Source: Mesorhizobium_G sp050247155 (GTDB taxonomy: Bacteria > Pseudomonadota > Alphaproteobacteria > Rhizobiales > Rhizobiaceae). Taken from it: DNA of 64,000 bases. The notes below the pieces were generated by a model. That model was not told the DNA's origin. It did not search any database and saw only the letters and a list, made by a program, of their open reading frames with translations. This document shows, one piece after another, positions 29,842-37,233 of the stretch (positions are counted from its first letter, which is position 1; each line of letters begins with the position of its first letter). The translations under genes and the position numbers were made by a program. The DNA is taken from contig JBFWUS010000026.1 in NCBI GenBank assembly GCA_050247155.1, positions 1 to 64,000 on the forward strand, read 5' to 3'.

Positions 29842-29847
29842 TCTGAC

Positions 29848-30555
29848 ATGCGGTCCGCTCTCGCGGCCGTCGCGGCGTTGATGGCATTGGCCGGCTGCGA
29901 CGATACCGAAACCCATATCAAGACGACCAATCAGCCGCCCACAGCGCCGATAATTGCGGCGTCGAAGGTGCGAGAAGTATCTGAGCAGCCTTTTGATTTT
30001 TATGTGTTGGCGCTGAGCTGGTCGCCCAGTTATTGCGCGGCGGCAGGCTCTAACGCGAACCAGCAGCAATGCGGCGCAAGGCGGTCCTATAGCTTCGTCG
30101 TGCACGGGCTGTGGCCGCAATTCGAGAAAGGGTTTCCGGCCGACTGCAAGACCGACATGCCGCGCGTGCCCGACGATCTGGTGCGGTCGTTATACGACAT
30201 CATGCCGTCAGCCGGCTTGATTGGTCATCAATGGCGCAGGCACGGAAGCTGTTCCGGGCTCGCCATGGAAGATTATTTCGCGAAAGTGAGGGCTGCTCGT
30301 GAAAAGATCGCTATACCGGCTGACTATCGCCGTCCCGAAACGGCGCGCAAAGTTGATCCCAAGGCGGTCGAAGCGGGGTTCATCGATGTTAATCGGGGGC
30401 TCGTGCCCGAGGCGATCTCGGTTTCCTGCGATGACGGGTATCTCAGCGAGATACGGCTGTGCATGACCAAGGATTTGGCGTTTCGGCCATGCCCGGCGCT
30501 GGAGCGGCGCTCCTGCAAGGCCACGACCGTGACCATGCCGCCGGTTGGCGGCTGA
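29848..30555 (+). CDS. Ribonuclease T2 family lipoprotein
   Basis: Secreted endoribonuclease of the T2/RNase I family, cutting RNA through 2',3'-cyclic phosphates. The 235-residue protein has a lipobox LAGC (14-17), predicting a lipid anchor. It has the two catalytic segments FVVHGLWPQ (His86) and GHQWRRHGSCSG (His132). The second carries Gln and Arg where classical eukaryotic T2 enzymes have Glu and Lys, which could alter activity. Several cysteines suggest disulfides. It follows a small secreted protein. Confidence 0.9.
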   Translation: MRSALAAVAALMALAGCDDTETHIKTTNQPPTAPIIAASKVREVSEQPFDFYVLALSWSPSYCAAAGSNANQQQCGARRSYSFVVHGLWPQFEKGFPADCKTDMPRVPDDLVRSLYDIMPSAGLIGHQWRRHGSCSGLAMEDYFAKVRAAREKIAIPADYRRPETARKVDPKAVEAGFIDVNRGLVPEAISVSCDDGYLSEIRLCMTKDLAFRPCPALERRSCKATTVTMPPVGG

Positions 30556-30582
30556 CAATCTTGACATCAATCGAGGGAAAAA

Positions 30583-31188
30583 ATGCCGAAACTGCTCTAT
30601 TCCGGTGCTTCGCCCTATAGCGCCAAGGCGCGCGCCGTTGCCGCGTATGCCGGCATTCCGGTGGACGCGGTGACTGTAGACACCAATGCCGATCCGGACA
30701 TTCTTTTAGCCGCCAACCCGCTTGGCAAAATCCCGACTCTGGTGTCGGACGACGGCGAGGCGGTCTTCGACAGCCGGGTGATTACCCAATATCTGAACCG
30801 TCTTTCCGGCGGGAAGCTGTTCCCGCGCAACCCGGCAAAGCGACTGGAGGCCGAACGGCTCGAAGCGCTGGCTGACGGCATTTGCGACTGCCTGCTCGCA
30901 ATTATCTACGAGAGGCGTTTTCGCCCCGCAGAAAAGCAGCATCAGCCGTGGATCGATCGGCAATGGCAGAAGGCAGCGCGAGGCCTCGACCTGCTCTCCG
31001 CCAACCCACCGAAACTGCCGAAATCGATCCATGTCGGACACATCGCGGTGCGCGCCATGATCGGCTATCTCGATCTGCGCTTTGCCGGGCAGTGGGAAAA
31101 GGGCCGTACCAAACTCAAGCGCTGGGCTGCACGTTTCGACGAAAAGTTTCCGGAGTTGGCCGGTCTGATGCCGTTGGCGCCCAAATAG
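30583..31188 (+). CDS. Glutathione S-transferase family protein
   Basis: Cytosolic GST-fold protein of 201 residues. The N-terminal thioredoxin-like domain contains SPYSAKARAVAAYAGI and the glutathione-binding NPLGKIPTLVSDDGEAVFDSRVI. An all-helical C-terminal domain follows. The catalytic Ser of the SPYS segment suggests a beta- or omega-like bacterial GST rather than a Tyr enzyme, but the substrate is unknown. Transcribed with the flow of the preceding genes and convergent with the porin-like gene. Confidence 0.9.
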   Translation: MPKLLYSGASPYSAKARAVAAYAGIPVDAVTVDTNADPDILLAANPLGKIPTLVSDDGEAVFDSRVITQYLNRLSGGKLFPRNPAKRLEAERLEALADGICDCLLAIIYERRFRPAEKQHQPWIDRQWQKAARGLDLLSANPPKLPKSIHVGHIAVRAMIGYLDLRFAGQWEKGRTKLKRWAARFDEKFPELAGLMPLAPK

Positions 31189-31191
31189 GCT

Positions 31192-31224
31192 AAAACGAAA
31201 AGAGCCGGGTTTGTGGCCCGGCTC
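31192..31224 (-). terminator. Rho-independent terminator after the porin-like gene
   Basis: An 8-bp stem GAGCCGGG/CCCGGCTC (31202-31209 with 31217-31224) is followed on the minus strand by TTTTCGTTTT. It lies just beyond the stop of the beta-barrel protein at 31252 and may also serve the convergent GST gene. Confidence 0.85.
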
Positions 31225-31251
31225 CTCTCGGCATCTTAGCTGATCTTGCGA

Positions 31252-31911
31252 TCAGAACTTCATACCAATGCCGAACTGCACGCGGTTGTCCGCGGAATCG
31301 ATGTCGCGGGTGCCGCTGCCGGTCGTGAAGCTCTCGCTGCCGAAATCGGTGTAGCGGTATTCGCCGCGCACGAAGACGTTTTCGCTGAGCTTCACATCCA
31401 CGCCGGCGCCTGCGGTCCAGCCGAACATGGTGTTGCGATCACTGACGCCGCCTTCGGTGGCCTTCAAGCTCTGCGCCGCGCCGCCTGCCGTCACGTACGG
31501 CAGAATGTTCGGGCTGACCGCATAGCCGAGGCGGCCGCGCAACGAGCCGTCCACGCCGGACTTGACCGACGTGCCGGCGTTGTCGCCTTCGATGCCGGAA
31601 TAGTTCACGTCGCCCTCGACGCCGGCGACGATGCCGTTGCCGAGTTCGGCGTTGTAGCCGGCAAAGGCGCCGCCGACGAAGCCGTCGGTATCGATCTGGT
31701 TGCCCGGCTCATTGGCTTCGCCGGCAAAGCCGTAGCCGAGCTGAATACCGGCATAAGGCCCGGTCCAGGTGGCCAGCGGCGGCTCTTCCATGGGGACAGC
31801 CGGCTCCGGAATGGACTCGATGGCGTCGGCTGCGAGCGCAGGGGCGGCAGCGAGCGCGAGAAGACTGACGGCCGCGATGGCCGAGCGGGTGAATAGTGTA
31901 TTGACTGACAT
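31252..31911 (-). CDS. Omp25/Omp31-type outer-membrane beta-barrel protein
   Basis: Small outer-membrane barrel of the Omp25/Omp31 (Ropb/OmpA-like) family found in rhizobia and Brucella. The 219-residue precursor has a signal peptide (about 1-27, ending in APALAAD), the WTGPYAGIQLGYGFAG opening of this family, and alternating beta strands. It ends with a phenylalanine-terminated strand (VQFGIGMKF) recognised by the BAM complex. The ATG at 31911 follows AGGAGTT, a good ribosome-binding site; an upstream in-frame start at 31956 is unlikely. Followed by a strong terminator. Confidence 0.9.
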   Translation of the reverse strand: MSVNTLFTRSAIAAVSLLALAAAPALAADAIESIPEPAVPMEEPPLATWTGPYAGIQLGYGFAGEANEPGNQIDTDGFVGGAFAGYNAELGNGIVAGVEGDVNYSGIEGDNAGTSVKSGVDGSLRGRLGYAVSPNILPYVTAGGAAQSLKATEGGVSDRNTMFGWTAGAGVDVKLSENVFVRGEYRYTDFGSESFTTGSGTRDIDSADNRVQFGIGMKF

Positions 31912-32275
31912 TTCTAACTCCTTGGCCAAGTACGCAGAACCGACTTGGATCGACATGCCGGGCCGTTCGGGGGAGGCGGACCGCTGCCGTACAGGCGTTA
32001 ATGTGGTTTCGAAATGCGGCCCGAACGTACCCGAAGCTTGATGATTCCCCGGCAGCCATATGACCGAAAAAAGGCGTTGCGCTATCGCAACAACCTTGTC
32101 AGGAGCATAAGGTTCCCAAGGCGCAAAGCAGCTTGGAGCAAGGGGTCCAGCGACCTATATTGCGGCAGCGGCAGAGGCTGAATCGGCAAACGAATCAGGC
32201 GATTGACGCCGCCGGTCACATTCTCGCCGGATCGATGAACGGCATTCCGCTAAAATTGTAGCTTTATTCACGTTG
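31912..32275. other. Divergent gap upstream of the porin-like gene
   Basis: No gene is credible here. The gap contains the ribosome-binding site and presumably the promoter of the beta-barrel gene on the minus strand and of the SDR-uvrC unit on the plus strand. No repeat or clear operator was seen. Confidence 0.6.
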
Positions 32276-33067
32276 ATGCCAAGGACCCAAGCCAGAAACG
32301 AGGATCGAACGATTCCGTCCGCCCTAGTGACGGGAGGTGCTCGACGCATCGGTGCGGCGATCGTCGAGAATCTGACGGCGAACGGGTTTGCCGTGGCGAT
32401 CCACTGCAACACCTCCAGACGTGAAGCCGACTCGCTCGCCGAATGGCTACGTGGCGGAGGCGCTACCGTGGCCGTTGTGCAGGCAGACTTGGCCAACAGA
32501 CAGGAGACGGAAGGGCTGATCGAGGCCGCCGGCGATGTTTTGGGCCGCCCCATCCAATTGCTGGTCAACAATGCAGGGCTTTTCGAGCCCGACACCTTGT
32601 CGGATTTCAGTTGGGACATTTGGGACCGGCACTTTCGCGTTCATCTCGATGCGGCGGTGATGCTGACGCGAAAATTTGCCGGTGCGTTGCCGCAAGGAAC
32701 CGAGGGGTTGGTCGTCAACGTCATAGATCAGCGTGTCTGGAAGCCGACGCCGCGCTATTTCTCCTACACGCTGTCGAAAGCCGCGCTGTGGGCTGCTACC
32801 ACCACGATGGCCCAGGCGCTGGCGCCGCGCATAAGGGTCAACGCGATAGGTCCCGGCCCGACCTTTAAGAACGACAGACAGACCGACGCGCAATTCGCCG
32901 AGGTGATACGTGCGATCCCGTTGCAGCGCGGCCCGGAATTATCCGAGTTCGGTGCGACGATCCGCTATCTCTGGCAGGCGCGGTCGGTCACCGGCCAAAT
33001 GATAGCGATTGATGGCGGCCAGCACTTGGCCTGGCAGACGCCGGATGCAACGGGGCCGGGCGAGTGA
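32276..33067 (+). CDS. SDR family oxidoreductase
   Basis: NAD(P)-dependent short-chain dehydrogenase of 263 residues. It has the nucleotide-binding TGGARRIG (about 18-25), NNAG (about 98-101) and the catalytic YTLSK. The TGGARRIG form and the absence of a classical Ser near the active site resemble pteridine reductases such as FolM/PTR1, but that is only a possibility. An in-frame TTG precedes the ATG by one codon. The stop overlaps the uvrC GTG by four bases, so the two are coupled. Confidence 0.85.
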   Translation: MPRTQARNEDRTIPSALVTGGARRIGAAIVENLTANGFAVAIHCNTSRREADSLAEWLRGGGATVAVVQADLANRQETEGLIEAAGDVLGRPIQLLVNNAGLFEPDTLSDFSWDIWDRHFRVHLDAAVMLTRKFAGALPQGTEGLVVNVIDQRVWKPTPRYFSYTLSKAALWAATTTMAQALAPRIRVNAIGPGPTFKNDRQTDAQFAEVIRAIPLQRGPELSEFGATIRYLWQARSVTGQMIAIDGGQHLAWQTPDATGPGE

Positions 33068-35088
33068 GCGCTGGCGAAAAAAACGGGCGCGCCGGCGCCG
33101 ACATGCCGGACGTCGACGTCGATGATGATGACGTGCCGGAGGAACTTGCTCAGCCGATCGGCCCCGAACCGTCTTTCACCGCGATCGATTGGTCCGCGCA
33201 GACGAGCGACGTCGACGGCCTGGCCGGCGCGGAGGTGATCCAGACGCTCGTCAAGCGGCTGCCCAACCAGCCGGGCGTCTACCGCATGCTGAACGCGACG
33301 GGCGACGTGCTTTATGTCGGGAAGGCGCGCAGCCTGAAAAAGCGCGTTTCGCAATATGCGCAGGGGCGGTTCCACACCAACCGCATCGGCCGCATGGTGC
33401 GCGAGACGTCGACCATGGAGTTCGTGGTCACCCGCACCGAGATCGAAGCGCTTCTGCTCGAAGCGAATTTGATCAAGCGGTTGCGGCCGCGCTTCAACGT
33501 GCTGATGCGGGACGACAAGTCGTTTCCGTACATCCTGATCACCGGCGATCACCCATCGCCCGGCATCTTCAAGCATCGCGGGGCGCGCTCCCGCAAAGGC
33601 GACTATTTCGGTCCGTTTGCCTCGGCGCAGGCGGTGGGGCGCACGATAAACTCGCTACAGCGCGCCTTCCTGATCCGCAGCTGCACGGACTCCTTCTTCG
33701 AGAACCGCACCCGGCCGTGCCTGCTCTATCAGATCAAGCGCTGCTCCGGGCCGTGCACCGGCGAGATTTCTCCCGAGGGCTATGCCGAACTGATCTTGGA
33801 GGCGAAGGATTTTCTCTCCGGCCGCAGCCAGACCGTGAAGGCCGAGATTTCCGCACAGATGCAGGCCGCGTCCGACGACCTCGATTTCGAGCGGGCGGCG
33901 GTTTACCGCGACCGCCTCGCAGCGCTTTCGCATGTCCAGAGCCACCAGGGCATCAACCCGCAAGGCATTGAAGAGGCCGATGTTTTCGCCATCCATCAGG
34001 AGGGTGGGCAGACCTGCATCCAGGTGTTTTTCTTCCGCACCGGCCAGAACTGGGGCAACCGCGCTTATTTTCCCAAGGCCGACCCGGCGCTTGAGCCGGG
34101 CGAAGTGTTGGGCTCCTTCCTGTCGCAGTTTTACGACGACAAGCCGGTCGCCCGCGCGATTTGTCTCTCGACGCAGGTCATCGACCAGGAGCTTCTGGCC
34201 GAGGCTTTGTCGGCGCGAGCGGGCAGAAAAATCGCGATCAGCGTGCCGCAGCGCGGCGAGAAGAAGGATCTCGTCGACCACGCCTTGCAGAACGCGCGCG
34301 AAGCGCTGGGGCGGCGGCTGGCCGAAACCTCCACTCAGGCGCGATTGTTGGACGGGATGGCGCAGACCTTTGGGCTGGAAAAGCCGCCGGCGCGCATCGA
34401 GGTCTACGACAACTCGCACATCATGGGCACGAATGCGGTCGGCGCGATGATCGTCGCCGGGCCGGAAGGTTTTGTGAAAAACCAGTACCGAAAATTCAAC
34501 ATCCGCTCGACCGAGATCACGCCGGGCGACGATTTCGGCATGATGAAGGAAGTCATGCAGCGGCGCTTCTCACGGCTTATGAAGGAGCACGCCGAAGGCG
34601 GCGAGATCGAAGAGGGCAGGGATGCCGGCTTCCCCGCCTGGCCGGACGTCATCCTGATCGACGGCGGACAGGGGCAGATGACGGCCGTCCGCTCGATGCT
34701 TGCCGAGCTTGGCGTCGCGGATCGCGTGGCGGCCATCGGCGTCGCCAAAGGGCAGGACCGCGAGGCGGGCCGCGAGCGGTTCTTTATTGAAGGAAAGCTG
34801 TCTTTCTCTCTGCCGGTGCGCGATCCTGTGCTTTATTTCGTCCAGCGCCTGCGCGACGAGGCACACCGCTTTGCCATCGGCTCTCATCGCGCACGCCGCA
34901 AGAAGGAGCTGGTCAAGAATCCGCTCGATGAGATTTCTGGCATCGGCCCGACGCGAAAGCGCGCGCTGCTCCTGCATTTCGGCACCGCCAAGGCCGTCGG
35001 CCGGGCGGCCGTGGAGGATCTGATGGCGGTGGACGGAATCTCGGAAGCCGTCGCTCGCTTGGTCTACAATCATTTTCACGAGAAATGA
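33064..35088 (+). CDS. uvrC: Excinuclease ABC subunit C
   Basis: Makes both incisions in UvrABC nucleotide excision repair. The 674-residue protein has an acidic N-terminal extension (1-55), the GIY-YIG nuclease domain (GVYRMLNATGDVLYVGKARS, about 66-150) and a UvrB-binding UVR motif (DDLDFERAAVYRDRL, about 270-285). The RNase H-like second nuclease domain and C-terminal helix-hairpin-helix motifs (DEISGIGPTRKRALLLHFG) follow. It starts at GTG 33064, overlapping the SDR stop (GTGA). A palindrome begins 6 bases after its stop. Confidence 0.97.
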   Translation: MSAGEKNGRAGADMPDVDVDDDDVPEELAQPIGPEPSFTAIDWSAQTSDVDGLAGAEVIQTLVKRLPNQPGVYRMLNATGDVLYVGKARSLKKRVSQYAQGRFHTNRIGRMVRETSTMEFVVTRTEIEALLLEANLIKRLRPRFNVLMRDDKSFPYILITGDHPSPGIFKHRGARSRKGDYFGPFASAQAVGRTINSLQRAFLIRSCTDSFFENRTRPCLLYQIKRCSGPCTGEISPEGYAELILEAKDFLSGRSQTVKAEISAQMQAASDDLDFERAAVYRDRLAALSHVQSHQGINPQGIEEADVFAIHQEGGQTCIQVFFFRTGQNWGNRAYFPKADPALEPGEVLGSFLSQFYDDKPVARAICLSTQVIDQELLAEALSARAGRKIAISVPQRGEKKDLVDHALQNAREALGRRLAETSTQARLLDGMAQTFGLEKPPARIEVYDNSHIMGTNAVGAMIVAGPEGFVKNQYRKFNIRSTEITPGDDFGMMKEVMQRRFSRLMKEHAEGGEIEEGRDAGFPAWPDVILIDGGQGQMTAVRSMLAELGVADRVAAIGVAKGQDREAGRERFFIEGKLSFSLPVRDPVLYFVQRLRDEAHRFAIGSHRARRKKELVKNPLDEISGIGPTRKRALLLHFGTAKAVGRAAVEDLMAVDGISEAVARLVYNHFHEK

Positions 35089-35093
35089 GGCTA

Positions 35094-35250
35094 AGATCAG
35101 AATCTGTCGATTTGATCGAAATGGCGGCCAAACGGCTTCGAGCTGCGGCGTCGAAGCCTTTGGCCGGGCAACCCGCCCGACCTTCAGGCTTCTCCTGGCA
35201 TCTCTTTGCCGTTTGGCCGCCATTTCGATCAAATCGACAGATTCTGATCT
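35094..35250. repeat. Palindromic intergenic element, family C, copy 2
   Basis: A perfect inverted repeat of at least 42 bases (35094-35135 with 35209-35250), extending one more base inward, encloses a loop of about 71 bases. The arms start AGATCAGAATCTGTCG. The loop holds an inner 8-bp hairpin, GGCTTCGA/TCGAAGCC, and a core that on the reverse strand reads GAAGGTCGGGCGGGTTGCCC, matching copy 1 at 15774-16078. It lies directly after uvrC and may also act as a transcription terminator. Confidence 0.95.
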
Positions 35251-35334
35251 CAAGGCCGCAAAAAGGCCGGAAAAATCCGGTCTTGCGGCGATGATATTGA
35301 CCATTCCGGCCAATATCTGGTTTCACTGAGCATT

Positions 35335-35946
35335 ATGACCGATATCGCACCCAGACGGGCGTCGCACGCCTTCAGCTTGCCGAACCTTTTGACCTACGGC
35401 CGCATCCTGGCGGTGCCGTTGGTCGTCCTCTGCTTCTTCCTGGAAGGACGCCTGCAATCAAGCGATTTCGCGCGCTGGGCGGCGCTGGCGATTTTTGTGA
35501 TCGCTTCGATCACAGACTATCTCGACGGCTATCTGGCGCGCGCCTGGAACCAGTCTTCGACCATTGGCCGAATGCTGGACCCGATCGCCGACAAACTGCT
35601 TGTCGCGACCTGTCTGCTGCTGCTTGCGGCCGACACCGATCGCACCATTGCCGGCTGGTCGCTTTGGGCCGCGATCATCATCCTGTGCCGCGAAATCCTG
35701 GTCTCCGGCCTGCGCGAATATCTCGCCGATCTGAAAGTCAGCGTTCCGGTGACGCGCTTGGCCAAATGGAAGACGGCGGTACAGATGGTAGCAATCGCGG
35801 TGCTGCTGGCCGGTCCGGCGCTGGACAAGATCATATCCTACGCCACCGAAACCGGCATCATTCTGCTCTGGGTCGCGGCGATCATCACGCTCTATACGGG
35901 CTACGATTATTTCCGGGCCGGACTGAAGCACCTGGTGGATGAGTGA
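35335..35946 (+). CDS. pgsA: CDP-diacylglycerol-glycerol-3-phosphate 3-phosphatidyltransferase
   Basis: Membrane enzyme committing CDP-diacylglycerol to phosphatidylglycerol and cardiolipin. The 203-residue protein has several transmembrane helices and the full CDP-alcohol phosphotransferase motif DG..AR........G...D...D, seen as DGYLAR followed by GRMLDPIADKLL (about 62-86). It starts after the family C palindrome, and its stop overlaps the moaD ATG by one base. Confidence 0.95.
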   Translation: MTDIAPRRASHAFSLPNLLTYGRILAVPLVVLCFFLEGRLQSSDFARWAALAIFVIASITDYLDGYLARAWNQSSTIGRMLDPIADKLLVATCLLLLAADTDRTIAGWSLWAAIIILCREILVSGLREYLADLKVSVPVTRLAKWKTAVQMVAIAVLLAGPALDKIISYATETGIILLWVAAIITLYTGYDYFRAGLKHLVDE

Positions 35947-36200
35947 TGACCAAGCTAATCTATTTCGCCTGGGTGCGCGAGCGCATCGGCAAGCGCGAGG
36001 AAGAACTCGAATTGCCGGCCGAGGTGAAGACGGTCGCCGATCTGCTCGGCTGGCTGCGTGACAGGGGCGACGGTTACGGCGAGGCGCTGCGCCAGCCCGA
36101 AGCAATTCGCGTCGCGATCAATGAGGAACATGTCGACCACCGCGAGACTTTAGCCGGCGCGCGCGAAATCGCGCTGTTCCCGCCGATGACGGGCGGGTGA
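35946..36200 (+). CDS. moaD: Molybdopterin synthase sulfur carrier subunit MoaD
   Basis: Ubiquitin-like carrier that delivers sulfur, as a C-terminal thiocarboxylate, to precursor Z in molybdenum cofactor synthesis. The 84-residue protein ends in the obligatory GG (PPMTGG) and has a beta-grasp sequence, starting MTKLIYFAWVRERIG. The ATG overlaps the pgsA stop; an in-frame GTG lies one codon earlier. moaE, its partner, lies 205 bases downstream across a palindromic element. Confidence 0.95.
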   Translation: MTKLIYFAWVRERIGKREEELELPAEVKTVADLLGWLRDRGDGYGEALRQPEAIRVAINEEHVDHRETLAGAREIALFPPMTGG

Positions 36201-36235
36201 CAGATACTGGTAGTCCGATGCTTGAGTCGGCAAAC

Positions 36236-36391
36236 ACCCCCCTCTGTCCTGCCGGACATCTCCCCCTCAAGGGGGGAGATCAGCAGTTTCAACGACCGCG
36301 CTCCATCACTGAAGCTGGCGATTGGCAAAATCCGGCCGGGCGGCTGTTCTCCCCCCTTGAGGGGGAGATGTCCGGCAGGACAGAGGGGGGT
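36236..36391. repeat. Palindromic intergenic element, family A, copy 2
   Basis: A perfect 44-base inverted repeat (36236-36279 with 36348-36391) encloses a 68-base centre. The arms carry CCCCCCTCTGTCCTGCCGG and CTCCCCCTCAAGGGGGGAG, and the centre shares GGCGATTGGC with copy 1 at 2135-2318. It separates moaD from moaE and ends about 15 bases before the moaE ATG, so its hairpin would lie over or next to the moaE ribosome-binding site. Confidence 0.95.
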
Positions 36392-36405
36392 CGTTACCGA
36401 TTGCC

Positions 36406-36867
36406 ATGACCCCCCGTGTCGTCATTCAAGCGCAAGACTTTGACACTGCCGCCGAAATCGCCAGGCTAACTACTGGCCGCAAGGACATCGGAGCAGTCGT
36501 CACCTTCACCGGACTGTGCCGCGACGAGGAAGGCCGACTGGCGGCGTTGGAACTGGAACACTATCCCGGCATGGCCGAGGCCGAGATTACCCGCATCGCG
36601 GCGAAAGCTTCGCATCGCTGGCCGCTCACCGGCATCACGGCGATCCATCGTTTCGGAAAAATCGCGCCGGGTGAGAACATCGTACTTGTGGTGACGGCTT
36701 CGACCCACCGGCAGGCCGCGTTCGAGGCCGCATCCTTCCTGATGGACTACCTAAAGTCGCGCGCCCCTTTCTGGAAGAAGGAGCATCTGACCGACGGTTC
36801 GAGCGGCAATTGGGTCGACGCCAAGTTGTCGGACGACGACGCTGCGGCGCGCTGGCGAAAAGACTGA
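36406..36867 (+). CDS. moaE: Molybdopterin synthase catalytic subunit MoaE
   Basis: Large subunit of molybdopterin synthase, converting precursor Z to molybdopterin with sulfur from MoaD. The 153-residue protein has the family features GAVVTFTGLCRDE, LELEHYPGMAE, HRFGKIAPGE and the active-site stretch KSRAPFWKKE (about 123-132). It is separated from moaD by a palindromic element, which may lower or uncouple its translation. A molybdopterin oxidoreductase that would use the cofactor lies at 43.6 kb. Confidence 0.95.
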   Translation: MTPRVVIQAQDFDTAAEIARLTTGRKDIGAVVTFTGLCRDEEGRLAALELEHYPGMAEAEITRIAAKASHRWPLTGITAIHRFGKIAPGENIVLVVTASTHRQAAFEAASFLMDYLKSRAPFWKKEHLTDGSSGNWVDAKLSDDDAAARWRKD

Positions 36868-36942
36868 TCTCAATAAATCCGCGTCTTCTTCCCGGAATGG
36901 CCACATTCGTCGCGTCTCTTCGCGCCGGGTTGAGGAGATTTC

Positions 36943-37119
36943 ATGCTGACGCGTCTGGCCGAACTGCTGCTGTTTGGGATCATTCCCTATCTTGTCGGGT
37001 CGTTCGCGGCCTCGAGCGCTGACGTCGAACGGGAATTGTCGGCAGCACCGATTGTTCAACTCGTCGATGACGACGCGGTCGACGATGGGCCGGTTGGGGC
37101 GGAAAAGCCGGAAAGATAA
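36943..37119 (+). CDS. Small single-pass membrane protein, hypothetical
   Basis: A 58-codon frame starting at ATG 36943 behind a GAGGAG ribosome-binding site 5 bases away. It encodes a hydrophobic helix (about residues 5-24, LAELLLFGIIPYLVGSFAA) followed by an acidic tail with VDDDAVDDG. Codon use matches the neighbouring core genes. It lies between moaE and the secreted caspase-like gene, both on the same strand. Function is unknown. The good ribosome-binding site and composition argue that it is translated. Confidence 0.6.
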   Translation: MLTRLAELLLFGIIPYLVGSFAASSADVERELSAAPIVQLVDDDAVDDGPVGAEKPER

Positions 37120-37233
37120 GTGCGACACAACCGCTTTGTTGCCGTTAAGCACAACGTAGTGAAGGCCAACGGCCGCTGCTTGACGCCACAATTCGTAGCG
37201 ACCTAGAATTTCGCAAGGTTTCAGGGGCCTTGC

